Under the pieces are notes generated by a model, which was not told where the DNA came from, searched no databases, and saw only the letters and a program-made list of their open reading frames with translations. A stretch of 31,403 nucleotides of DNA from a virus. The DNA is taken from positions 1-31,403 of the IMG/VR virus record IMGVR_UViG_3300013093_000173; one strand, written 5' to 3'. Both the position numbers and the translations under genes were made by a program. Below, in pieces: positions 1 through 5,567 of this stretch (the first letter of the stretch is position 1; every line of letters begins with the position of its first letter).

Positions 1-468
1 ACCGGAACCCAATTGGAACCCGACACTGCGGACGATTTCACTACGAGTGGGTTCGGCAAGTTCGTTATACATCTTGATGAACTGCGCACGGATGGTTGAT
101 GGGTTGTCGCTCTGGCAAATTTGCCACCAGCCGATTGCCCTGACGGTTCGGGTGATGGTTTCGCTCGACCAATCGGGTTTTCCACCATGAGAACCATACA
201 GCGTAACTGCTTCGTGGACTTCTGCCCATGCTTCTGTGGCGGTCTTTGGCAATACGCCAGCGATTTCAGCGCACTTCTTTCGGATGCCTGCGATGGTGGG
301 GAATCGTTCGTCGGTGAGAATCCAATCTTGTGTCGCTCGCATGACGATTTCACTATCCAAATCACCGAGCATCATGTGCCACATCTCAATGGTTTCGGAA
401 GTTGCGCTCCATGCTGGAAATGACGCTTTTAGGAGAGCGCAGACTTGGGCCGTATCGCTTCGCTTCAT
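1..468 (-). CDS. Helicase loader, phage G39P-like (partial, C-terminus off the left edge)
   Basis: This open frame begins with ATG at 468 and has no stop before the window edge, so 156 codons are visible. The N-terminal third reads like the small phage helicase loader/inhibitor family (SPP1 G39P type). It has an amphipathic start, an E-T-I-E-M-W-H-M-M-L-x-D stretch at residues 25-37, and a D-E-R-F-P-T-I-A-G-I-R-K segment around 55-66, matching the family pattern in which a short helical domain ends in 'FPPTIAEIR'. Such proteins bring the replicative helicase to the phage origin by contacting the initiator. That fits its position directly after the initiator gene: the initiator stop and this start share one base (TAATG), implying translational coupling. 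The C-terminal half looks alpha-helical and is not diagnostic. The assignment rests on motif resemblance only. Confidence 0.65.
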   Translation of the reverse strand, partial: MKRSDTAQVCALLKASFPAWSATSETIEMWHMMLGDLDSEIVMRATQDWILTDERFPTIAGIRKKCAEIAGVLPKTATEAWAEVHEAVTLYGSHGGKPDWSSETITRTVRAIGWWQICQSDNPSTIRAQFIKMYNELAEPTRSEIVRSVGFQLGSG

Positions 469-1280
469 TAATCGTCTCCCCTGCTCAGGAACTCGTTGAT
501 GGCGCTGAAAATCCGTGATGGCTTTGGCGCTTCATTCTCACGGATTGCTTCCCCGTTGTCAAGGTAGTCCTCGTAGCGCAGATTGGGGCCGTAGAAGGTT
601 GCTGGGTGCATGGTGAAACTTGCTTCCTCGCCCACCCGAAGAGCAGCGTAGTTCTGGGTGGATTCCAAAAGTTCGCTGAAGGGAGTGCCTGCTCGCAACC
701 GAGCCACCACCCTGTCGTATGCCATTTTGCGTCCCACTTTGCGTGGGTAGATTGACCATAGTTGCTGAAACTCAGAGGAAAAGGGTTTTTCTGCTTGTCC
801 GTCAGCCGTTTTGACGGCTGATGAAGAATCATTCTTGTTTTCAGTACTTGCTTTATTCAGTAATTGTTTATCTTCAGTACTTACTAGGTGGGGCACTTCA
901 CCGTTGACGGTAGAACCGTTCACGGTTTCACCGTTGACGGTAAACCCGCCCACGGTCTGACCTGAGGTTTTATGAATTGAAACTTCATGGACGATGCGTT
1001 CCGTGTGAGAAAAACGGCCTTTTTCACTATTGATGCGCTGTCCATTGTTCGTGATGTAACCGTTGGTTTCCAACTCGTTGAGAATGGCAAGCACCTTCTC
1101 CTTCTTGGCGTTGGGGCTTTCCTTCACAAGGTGATTGACCATGATGACCCAATTATCGGGTTTGGAGATGAGGTAGGCCAGCATTCCCTTTGCCTCCCAT
1201 GACAGGTTGATGTCGTTGAGGGTGACATTGGGGACGATGGTGTAGGACTGTCGGGTGACTGATGGGCTTCGGCGTATCAA
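468..1280 (-). CDS. Replication initiator / replisome organiser with winged-helix N-terminus
   Basis: The protein is 270 aa from a TTG start at 1280. I chose this start because AAGGAG lies five bases upstream, whereas the upstream ATG at 1364 has no such site and would add 28 unlikely residues. Residues 1-90 resemble the helix-turn-helix domain of phage replication proteins: a 'YTIVPN' strand, then 'LSWEAKGMLAYLISKPDNW', then a recognition-helix region ending 'LNELETNGYI'. Residues about 100-160 are a low-complexity S/T/N/G linker with a repeated T-V-N-G element. Residues about 165-260 are a second helical domain (start 'FQQLWSIYPRKVGRK') like the C-terminal part of DnaD/DnaA-N-type phage initiators. 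The linker is encoded by the iteron cluster at 802-960, the arrangement known from lambda O. It probably binds the origin and recruits the helicase loader encoded immediately downstream. Confidence 0.72.
   Translation of the reverse strand: MIRRSPSVTRQSYTIVPNVTLNDINLSWEAKGMLAYLISKPDNWVIMVNHLVKESPNAKKEKVLAILNELETNGYITNNGQRINSEKGRFSHTERIVHEVSIHKTSGQTVGGFTVNGETVNGSTVNGEVPHLVSTEDKQLLNKASTENKNDSSSAVKTADGQAEKPFSSEFQQLWSIYPRKVGRKMAYDRVVARLRAGTPFSELLESTQNYAALRVGEEASFTMHPATFYGPNLRYEDYLDNGEAIRENEAPKPSRIFSAINEFLSRGDD
840..882. repeat. Three AT-rich direct repeats, TTCAGTA(C/A)TT, 16-17 bp apart
   Basis: TTCAGTACTT occurs at 840-849 and again at 873-882, with the one-mismatch copy TTCAGTAATT at 856-865. 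The regular 16-17 bp spacing and high AT content suggest a helically phased binding or unwinding element rather than chance codon repetition. They lie on the gene-3' side of the iterons. Confidence 0.6.
901..960. repeat. Four tandem 15-bp iterons with an inner palindrome
   Basis: The units run 901-915, 916-930, 931-945 and 946-960. The core of units 1 and 3 is ACCGTTGACGGT; unit 2 has ACCGTTCACGGT and unit 4 is a decayed form ending CCACGGT. Each of the first three cores contains the inverted repeat ACCGT/ACGGT, typical of a site for a dimeric DNA-binding protein. At protein level they give repeated T-V-N-G units in the initiator's linker. Confidence 0.7.
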
Positions 1281-1467
1281 GGTCGCTCCTTGGCTTTTTC
1301 GTTTGGTGAGGGGCGTGACTTTACATGGTTTGAGCGACCAACGGAAACCCCTCATTTTTCCCACCAGATGTGGTGATGCACTTTAGAGGTAGACACAAGA
1401 TGTTGTGGTTGAGTGGGGTTTAGTTATGTCGGGGTTGGTGAACAATGCTCCACAAAGCCCTGTAACG

Positions 1468-1510
1468 CAAAAACCCCCCGAACCCTAGTCGTCATAGGGT
1501 CAGGGGGTTT
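1468..1510 (-). terminator. Rho-independent terminator after the Sak4-like ATPase gene
   Basis: Read on the minus strand, a stem pairs CCCCC-TG-ACCCTA with TAGGGT-TC-GGGGG around a 7-nt loop, with one 2x2 mismatch, and is followed by a T5 run. It starts about 35 bases after the stop at 1546. The initiator gene beyond it should therefore have its own promoter in 1281-1467. I see no convincing -35/-10 pair there. Confidence 0.8.
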
Positions 1511-1545
1511 GAGCGCCTTAGAAAGGCTTACAGGGGGTCTGAGGG

Positions 1546-2460
1546 CTACTCAGGTACTACCTCAGCGATGGCCTCATCGTCCTCTAGGGTGGAGACATTG
1601 ACGACCAGCGCCTGAGCCTCAATCAAGCGAGCCTGCGTCAGGTTGTTCACCTTGGGCAGACCAGCATCGCCCCACGCCTTCGCCAGCACACGGCGCTGAG
1701 ATGGAGTGAGGGTGCGGATACGACCATCAAGAGCGTCACGCTCGGTGTCGCTGATTACAGGGTCGCCGGACTTTAGCCAGTTGTTGAAAATGCCTGCCGC
1801 CTCGGTTCCCTTGTTCGATGCGAACACCTTGTCTGCGAGAGACTCGCAACGAGTCTTGCCGATGATGGTGCGGTGGTCGGTGTCCATCTCAACTACGAGG
1901 GTGAACTCATACTCGATACCGTCACGCTGAATCGGAGCCATGCCGACCTTGCGAGGTGCGGTGCGACCACGGTCGTCCTTCTCCAATGTGTATTCCGTCT
2001 TGGAGCGCATGGTGCTGATGATGTGACCGTTGAATGACAACATCGTGTCCACCATTCTTTGCTGAATGGGAGTTGCAACCTTCCAACCTGCGAACCCGTT
2101 ACCGTTCGCCTTCGCTCCTGCGAGGTCAACGATTTCCAACAAGCCACCTTGCCCGTTGTAGAAGTGGGTCAGGCTGTCAATGACAACTACTGCGTATCCC
2201 TCGTCCTCTGCCGCCTTCAGCACCTCAACCAAACGGTCGGGGTGATAGGGAGCCGACATGGAGAGGGTGTCGAAATCGAAACGGTCGGCGTACAACTTTG
2301 CGCTGTCACGCTCGGTGTCAATCACGGCAATCTTTCCGCCATCGGCAAGTTCGGTAGCCCACGCCAATGCGGAGTAGGTCTTACCGGAACCCGATGGGCC
2401 GGTTACTGCGATGCGGGCCTTGGCTTGCGCCTTGGTTGCCTTGGTGAATAAGGAACTCAT
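1546..2460 (-). CDS. RecA-like AAA ATPase, Sak4-type phage recombination protein
   Basis: The protein is 304 aa. A Walker A loop GPSGSGKT lies at residues 21-28 and a Walker B strand VVVID with following S-L-T-H at 91-99. After strand 2 there is an I-D-T-E-R segment (47-51), typical of the phage RecA-like core that includes Sak4. Sak4-type proteins act with a single-strand binding protein to anneal or pair DNA during phage recombination. Residues 190-230 still look like the ATPase core, and the last 70 residues form a helical tail with an acidic end. A purine-rich ribosome site (GAAAGAGAG) lies 8-9 bases before the ATG. The gene is divergent from the early plus-strand unit and is closed by its own terminator. 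No SSB gene is visible in the window. The exact subfamily is inferred. Confidence 0.78.
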   Translation of the reverse strand: MSSLFTKATKAQAKARIAVTGPSGSGKTYSALAWATELADGGKIAVIDTERDSAKLYADRFDFDTLSMSAPYHPDRLVEVLKAAEDEGYAVVVIDSLTHFYNGQGGLLEIVDLAGAKANGNGFAGWKVATPIQQRMVDTMLSFNGHIISTMRSKTEYTLEKDDRGRTAPRKVGMAPIQRDGIEYEFTLVVEMDTDHRTIIGKTRCESLADKVFASNKGTEAAGIFNNWLKSGDPVISDTERDALDGRIRTLTPSQRRVLAKAWGDAGLPKVNNLTQARLIEAQALVVNVSTLEDDEAIAEVVPE

Positions 2461-2587
2461 ATCAGTTTCTCTCTTTCTGTTGTCTTACACACGACTACTC
2501 GAAACCCCAACCTTAGTCGCTTACTACACCCCTGTCCACCCCATACAAAACAATACTTTCGTAAGTTTTTGTCAGGGTTGTCACAAG

Positions 2588-2609
2588 TGTCACTAAACCC
2601 TGCTACACT
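2588..2609 (+). promoter_or_regulatory. Early promoter P1 with TGTCAC box and -10 TACACT
   Basis: TGTCAC at 2588-2593 is followed by exactly 10 bases and then TACACT at 2604-2609. A TTGTCA at 2578-2583 is present but 20 bases from the -10, too far for an ideal sigma-70 promoter. It reads towards the gene starting at 2651 and shares its layout with the sites at 3381, 3964 and 28721. Confidence 0.55.
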
Positions 2610-2650
2610 AGGTAGGTAAGGAAATCCAACTGATGAAAGAAGGAAACAAA

Positions 2651-3004
2651 ATGAGTATCACTGCTTTCAGGGGAATCGGAACTCCAGAGATGTCAGTAGC
2701 CCAACAGAATGGCTACATCGTGGTCAAGGTAAGCATGGGCGATGACTACGCCGAGATTGGCGGGTTCACTTCTGTCGCACAGGCTGAGGAAGCCATCTTT
2801 ATCGCACAGCGTTCGCTTGACGCAATCATGCTTGTCCCCCACTCATCACAGACGTACAACTTTGTGGTTGGTCTGCTGAACTTCTTTGCCTCGCAAGGCT
2901 GGGTCATGCAAGCGCCTGAGATGTCCGATGATGACGCTGAGGTTCTCGCTGAGATGTATGACGAGGATTCGGCGGTTGAGGAATACTACATGGGGCGTGA
3001 CTAA
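2651..3004 (+). CDS. Small early protein of unknown function
   Basis: The product is 117 aa from ATG 2651. An in-frame ATG at 2633 exists, but an AAGGA ribosome site lies just before 2651 and overlaps the extra codons, so the shorter form is preferred. The protein looks like a compact alpha/beta domain (residues 20-60, with a 'YIVVKVSMGDDYAEIGGF' strand pair), followed by a helix and a strongly acidic C-terminal tail (D/E-rich from about residue 90). I recognise no family. It is the first gene after promoter P1 and its stop overlaps the next start as TAATG, so the two are probably made together early in infection. Acidic early phage proteins of this size are often host-takeover factors or DNA mimics, but nothing here proves that. 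Confidence 0.7.
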   Translation: MSITAFRGIGTPEMSVAQQNGYIVVKVSMGDDYAEIGGFTSVAQAEEAIFIAQRSLDAIMLVPHSSQTYNFVVGLLNFFASQGWVMQAPEMSDDDAEVLAEMYDEDSAVEEYYMGRD

Positions 3005-3366
3005 TGTCCCTGTCCATCGTGAACACCACGACAGGAGACGAGGTATGGAGTTCGTCTTACGCAGAGTTCCACACTTTTTGCGATGCGCTTCGCATTCTCG
3101 GTGCTGTTCAGTTGGGCGACTACATGAAAATGATGGACTACGCCAAGTCACGAGGTCTTTGGGAAATCACACCTGACGAACCCCTGCTTGTGTTGTTACT
3201 ACACAGCGATAGCAACGGCTACATTTTTCCCGAGCAGGCTGGCGTATTGGCAGAACGCATTGATGGCCTCATGCATTTACTCCAAATGTGGCAAGAGGAC
3301 GCTTCCGTGTTCGTTGATGGCTTGCGTTTCGCCCACGCCTACGAGCAAATCCTGAAGTTCACCTAA
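3004..3366 (+). CDS. Small early protein of unknown function, coupled to the gene before it
   Basis: The product is 120 aa. Its ATG overlaps the preceding stop by one base (TAATG) and there is no separate ribosome site, so translation is probably coupled. The N-terminal 25 residues look like two beta strands ('SIVNTTTGDEVWSSS'). The rest is mainly helical, with a hydrophobic L-L-V-L-L-L patch around residues 62-67 that is too short and isolated for a membrane span. I recognise no family. The unit ends 74 bases before the next gene, which has its own promoter. Confidence 0.68.
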   Translation: MSLSIVNTTTGDEVWSSSYAEFHTFCDALRILGAVQLGDYMKMMDYAKSRGLWEITPDEPLLVLLLHSDSNGYIFPEQAGVLAERIDGLMHLLQMWQEDASVFVDGLRFAHAYEQILKFT

Positions 3367-3380
3367 TCGGTATTTGTGTT

Positions 3381-3402
3381 TGTCACACCCCATTGGTAAG
3401 AT
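3381..3402 (+). promoter_or_regulatory. Early promoter P2 with TGTCAC box and -10 TAAGAT
   Basis: TGTCAC at 3381-3386, then 10 bases, then TAAGAT at 3397-3402. A possible -35, TTTGTG, at 3373-3378 gives an 18-bp spacer. The downstream leader (TAGGTAAGGAAAT...CCAACTGAT) closely repeats the leader after P1. Confidence 0.6.
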
Positions 3403-3440
3403 GGTTAGGTAAGGAAATGTCCAACTGATAGGAGATACAA

Positions 3441-3959
3441 ATGAACGGATACGAAAAGAGTTGCCGGTGCGGTGCGACCAGCCCTTACAACTGTAGAGAC
3501 AGGGGCGGTTGTGACGAGTTTTGGGAAGAAATGCGAGAAGCGAAGTTTCGTAGCGAGAAGCCTCGCTCATACACTGCCAGCGACAAGCAGTTGAACTTTA
3601 TGAAGGCGCTCGTTGCAAAGAAACAACTCACCGATGAGAAGTTGATTGAGAGTGTCGCCAAGATTGAGGCTTTGCTCGCAGAAGGTAAGGGCATCAACGG
3701 CGTAGTGGTCAGCAAGATTATTGACCACGCCAAGACTTGCGCCGACAAAGCAACCACTCCCAAAGCGACTGTTGCCAAGAGTGACGACACGGTGGCTACC
3801 GGAAAACAGCGTGGCTTCATCAAGTCGCTTGTCGCCAAGAAGGAAGTTCCTTCTGAGGTGATGGCACAGGTTGAGGGTGCGCTTGCTTCCAAAGAGTTGG
3901 CTTCCAAGTTGATTGGTGTTCTCATGTCCCTTCCCGACAAGGTGATGACATCGGCTTGA
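3441..3959 (+). CDS. Early protein with Cys cluster and two tandem helical repeats
   Basis: The product is 172 aa, with AGGAG placed well before the ATG. Residues 8-24 hold four cysteines (C8, C10, C18, C24) that could bind a metal. Two copies of a roughly 50-residue unit follow. Unit 1 (about 45-96) begins T-A-S-D-K-Q-L-N-F-M-K-A-L-V-A-K-K. Unit 2 (about 118-166) begins V-A-T-G-K-Q-R-G-F-I-K-S-L-V-A-K-K. Each continues as a short helical hairpin ending in an I-x-x-L or I-I-x-x-A helix. The 'T-x-K-Q-x-x-F-I/M-K-x-L' pattern is common in phage and bacterial DNA-metabolism proteins as a small basic helical add-on domain, so nucleic-acid binding is likely but not shown. A Lys/Thr-rich linker joins the units. 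It has its own promoter and is followed by a third promoter, so it may be monocistronic. Confidence 0.72.
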   Translation: MNGYEKSCRCGATSPYNCRDRGGCDEFWEEMREAKFRSEKPRSYTASDKQLNFMKALVAKKQLTDEKLIESVAKIEALLAEGKGINGVVVSKIIDHAKTCADKATTPKATVAKSDDTVATGKQRGFIKSLVAKKEVPSEVMAQVEGALASKELASKLIGVLMSLPDKVMTSA

Positions 3960-3961
3960 TC

Positions 3962-3985
3962 GGTGTCACACCCTGTTGGTAGGGT
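3962..3985 (+). promoter_or_regulatory. Early promoter P3 with GGTGT-C-ACACC palindrome and -10 TAGGGT
   Basis: A perfect GGTGT-C-ACACC inverted repeat spans 3962-3972. Its TGTCAC (3964-3969) is followed by 10 bases and TAGGGT at 3980-3985, a weak -10. It reads into the Gam-like gene at 4021. The weak hexamer next to a perfect palindrome suggests dependence on an activator or control by a repressor. Confidence 0.5.
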
Positions 3986-4020
3986 GAGTGCTAGCAATAC
4001 GAATAGAAAAGGAAACTGAT

Positions 4021-4644
4021 ATGACCATAGACAATGAATACGGAATCGTCGAAGTCGGTGAGGGTATGTCCCTTGCTGATTGGCTCATCGAGGACGGACA
4101 ACCAGAATCCCTTGTGGGCTTTGAATCTGCCGAAGGCGAGCAGGCACAGGCTTATGCCATCACCACCGATGACGAGGCTCTGTGGGCTATGCGCCGTCTT
4201 GCTCAGGCTCAACGCCAGATTGACGGCATCAAGGCTCAGGCGCAAGCGGAGATTGACCGCATCACCCGATGGGTTCAGGCATCAACGGCAAGTAACCATC
4301 GTGTCATCGAAAAGTGCGACCGCTTGCTTGGTGATTACCTCATGGTTGTCCGAGAGGACGAGACTGACGGACGCAAGAAGTTAGAGTTCCCCGATGGCTC
4401 TGTGTCAAGTCGCATGACCCCACCTAGGGTTGCTGTTGAGGACGCTGAAGCGTTTATCGCTTGGGCGGAAGCCAACGGCAAGAGCGAGTGGGTTCGTGTC
4501 AAGCGTGAGGCTGACATCGCAACCATCAAGAAGGTTGCTGATTACCAAGGCGACCAAGTGATTGACCCGATTACCGGAACGGTTGTTGAGGGCCTGTCAC
4601 ACACCGAGGGTGGCGTGTCCATCACGGTCAAGGTGGCTGAGTAG
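4021..4644 (+). CDS. Gam-like host-nuclease inhibitor (Mu Gam family)
   Basis: The product is 207 aa from ATG 4021, preceded by AAAAGGAAACTGAT. A GTG 33 bases upstream falls next to the promoter and is rejected as start. The central part fits the Mu Gam/DUF-Gam pattern: 'TDDEALWAMRRLAQAQRQID' (about residues 48-68), a long charged helix with E-I-D-R-I-x-x-W, then 'K-L-E-F-P-D-G-S-V-S-S-R' and a W-A-E-A-N-G-x-S-E-W segment. Gam proteins form dimers that bind double-stranded DNA ends and block host exonucleases such as RecBCD/AddAB, which suits a phage that also encodes a Sak4-like recombinase. The N-terminal 45 residues are acidic and specific to this protein. The coding frame runs up to the convergent terminator. 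Confidence 0.82.
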   Translation: MTIDNEYGIVEVGEGMSLADWLIEDGQPESLVGFESAEGEQAQAYAITTDDEALWAMRRLAQAQRQIDGIKAQAQAEIDRITRWVQASTASNHRVIEKCDRLLGDYLMVVREDETDGRKKLEFPDGSVSSRMTPPRVAVEDAEAFIAWAEANGKSEWVRVKREADIATIKKVADYQGDQVIDPITGTVVEGLSHTEGGVSITVKVAE

Positions 4645-4761
4645 CCAACAGTTCGTCACGGTGGACAGGGGGTGGGTTGTGAGGAAAAGTTCCTTATTTA
4701 CCGAGCCTATCTGTCGTCACTTCTCGGGCCTACCTCTTGTCCGCCGTGGTGTTTTAGAAAA

Positions 4762-4806
4762 CACAAAACCCCTAGGTCTGCGGAAGGACAGAACCTAGGG
4801 GTTTGT
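4762..4806. terminator. Strong bidirectional hairpin terminator between early and late units
   Basis: AAACCCCTAGGT pairs perfectly with ACCTAGGGGTTT, extended by CTG/CAG across a single bulged A, with an 8-nt loop. The arms carry A-rich and T-rich flanks. It lies between convergent genes ending at 4644 and 4839. The stretch 4645-4761 before it shows no gene or site that I can support. Confidence 0.8.
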
Positions 4807-4838
4807 GCTGTTCGCTTTTTGGGTAAGCGATGTATATG

Positions 4839-5186
4839 TTACTTGGTTGGCTGTGAGGTAGCCGGTGCGGGAACCACAATAGCGGCAACGGAAGGCCGTG
4901 TGGACTTGACACCGAGAAGGCGACCGAACTCGGGAACCTTCGTCTCCAACCAACGCACAATTACATAGTAACCAGAAGTTACGAATGGGAAAATCTTGCT
5001 GTAAGCCTCGGCGGTGGTCATGTGAAAACCAGCCTTAGCGCCTGCGGTAATAAGCCAACCGGCAAGAACGGGGGTGATGAAGCGAACAATCTCGTGACCG
5101 TATTGGTCAATTACGAGGTTGTTGGTCGTCTCCGTCTTGGTGACTGGTGTCGCCTCAGTCGTTGCGGGTGTCGTCGTTTCTGACAT
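4839..5186 (-). CDS. Small membrane protein, holin candidate
   Basis: The product is 115 aa. A Thr-rich polar N-terminus (residues 1-22) is followed by two hydrophobic segments: about 34-55 ('FITPVLAGWLITAGAKAGF') and about 60-78 ('AYSKIFPFVTSGYYVIVRWLE'). It then ends 'VPEFGRLLGV' plus a Pro/Thr/Ala tail. This 'Y-Y-x-x-V-R-x-L-E-x-x-x-P-x-x-G-x-L-L-G' pattern is common in small membrane proteins encoded after the tail genes of actinobacterial phages, often called holins without proof. AAGGAG lies 10 bases before the start, and the first 32 bases overlap the end of the upstream gene. It is the last gene of the late unit, just before the terminator. No endolysin is in the window to support a lysis cassette. 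Confidence 0.65.
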   Translation of the reverse strand: MSETTTPATTEATPVTKTETTNNLVIDQYGHEIVRFITPVLAGWLITAGAKAGFHMTTAEAYSKIFPFVTSGYYVIVRWLETKVPEFGRLLGVKSTRPSVAAIVVPAPATSQPTK

Positions 5187-5517
5187 CAGATGGTGTCTCC
5201 TTGGTAAGCATCTCTAGTAAGTGCATATCGGCTTGGTGAGTTCTGTGCCATCCGAGATGCCTCTCGACCTTATCCTCGATGCTGTCGAAGCGCAAGTCCA
5301 TCTTGGCAAAATGGGTGTCAATCCGCTCAAAGCGTGTGTCGAATTGGTTAAGTTTTTCACCAATCTGGCCTACCTGATGACTGACATCGTTGGCATCATT
5401 ATGGCTTTCTTTGCGCCCTTTGTGGGTTGAATACCATGCCGCCAGCGCCGTAAGGGTCGCTGGAATAGCCGCAATCATGGCGGCCTGAACATAGGGTTGT
5501 GAAGTCAGTACCGCCAT
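5155..5517 (-). CDS. N-terminally anchored coiled-coil protein, possible lysis or membrane factor
   Basis: The product is 120 aa. One membrane segment lies at residues 9-30 ('VQAAMIAAIPATLTALAAWY'). A long charged helix with heptad-like spacing follows ('QVGQIGEKLNQFDTRFERID', about 48-67), in which D-x-R-F/D-x-H-F repeats suggest a coiled coil. The C-terminus is polar. Small phage membrane proteins of this shape are found beside holins (DUF2746-like proteins are similar in outline), so it may work with the overlapping downstream gene. There is no ribosome site before the ATG. A -10-like TAAAAT ends six bases upstream, which would give a leaderless message. The function is not proven. Confidence 0.65.
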   Translation of the reverse strand: MAVLTSQPYVQAAMIAAIPATLTALAAWYSTHKGRKESHNDANDVSHQVGQIGEKLNQFDTRFERIDTHFAKMDLRFDSIEDKVERHLGWHRTHQADMHLLEMLTKETPSDVRNDDTRND

Positions 5518-5523
5518 GAGGTG

Positions 5524-5529
5524 ATTTTA
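5524..5529 (-). promoter_or_regulatory. Possible -10 element (TAAAAT) for leaderless expression of the membrane gene pair
   Basis: TAAAAT on the minus strand ends six bases before the ATG at 5517. A start of transcription at its usual distance would fall on the A of that ATG. The candidate -35 18 bases away (TTCAAC) is weak. The same 50-bp gap holds a small GTTGA-TAAT-TCAAC inverted repeat. Confidence 0.35.
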
Positions 5530-5567
5530 GGTCAGAGTTTTGGAAACGTTGAATTATCAACTGGCCT

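Larger units (their letters stand above)
802..960. other. Candidate phage origin of replication inside the initiator gene
   Basis: Three elements sit side by side within the linker-coding part of the initiator gene: an 8-bp stem with a 4-nt loop at 802-821 (TCAGCCGT-TTTG-ACGGCTGA), an AT-rich stretch at about 821-890 with three spaced direct repeats, and four tandem 15-bp iterons at 901-960. Iterons next to an AT-rich unwinding region inside the initiator gene is the lambda O layout. The role as origin is inferred from layout only. Confidence 0.55.

Noticed and set aside
121-423. Plus-strand open frame of 100 codons at the left edge
   Set aside because: It overlaps the minus-strand helicase-loader frame, which has family motifs and is coupled to the initiator. 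The plus product is Cys-rich and shadow-like.
1365-1467. Promoter for the initiator gene
   Set aside because: The terminator at 1468-1510 implies one, but no -35/-10 pair near consensus and no TGT(C/T)AC box was found on the minus strand here.
2059-2451. Plus-strand frame of 130 codons opposite the ATPase gene
   Set aside because: The minus frame has Walker A and B motifs; this is a complementary shadow.
3485-3997. Antisense open frame of 170 codons opposite the duplicated-domain gene
   Set aside because: It is almost as long as the sense gene, but the sense frame has a promoter, a ribosome site and an internal protein duplication. The antisense product shows no recognisable pattern and is a shadow.
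3988-4020. Upstream GTG start for the Gam-like gene
   Set aside because: It has no ribosome site and lies just after the -10 hexamer. The ATG at 4021 has AAAAGGA at a proper distance.
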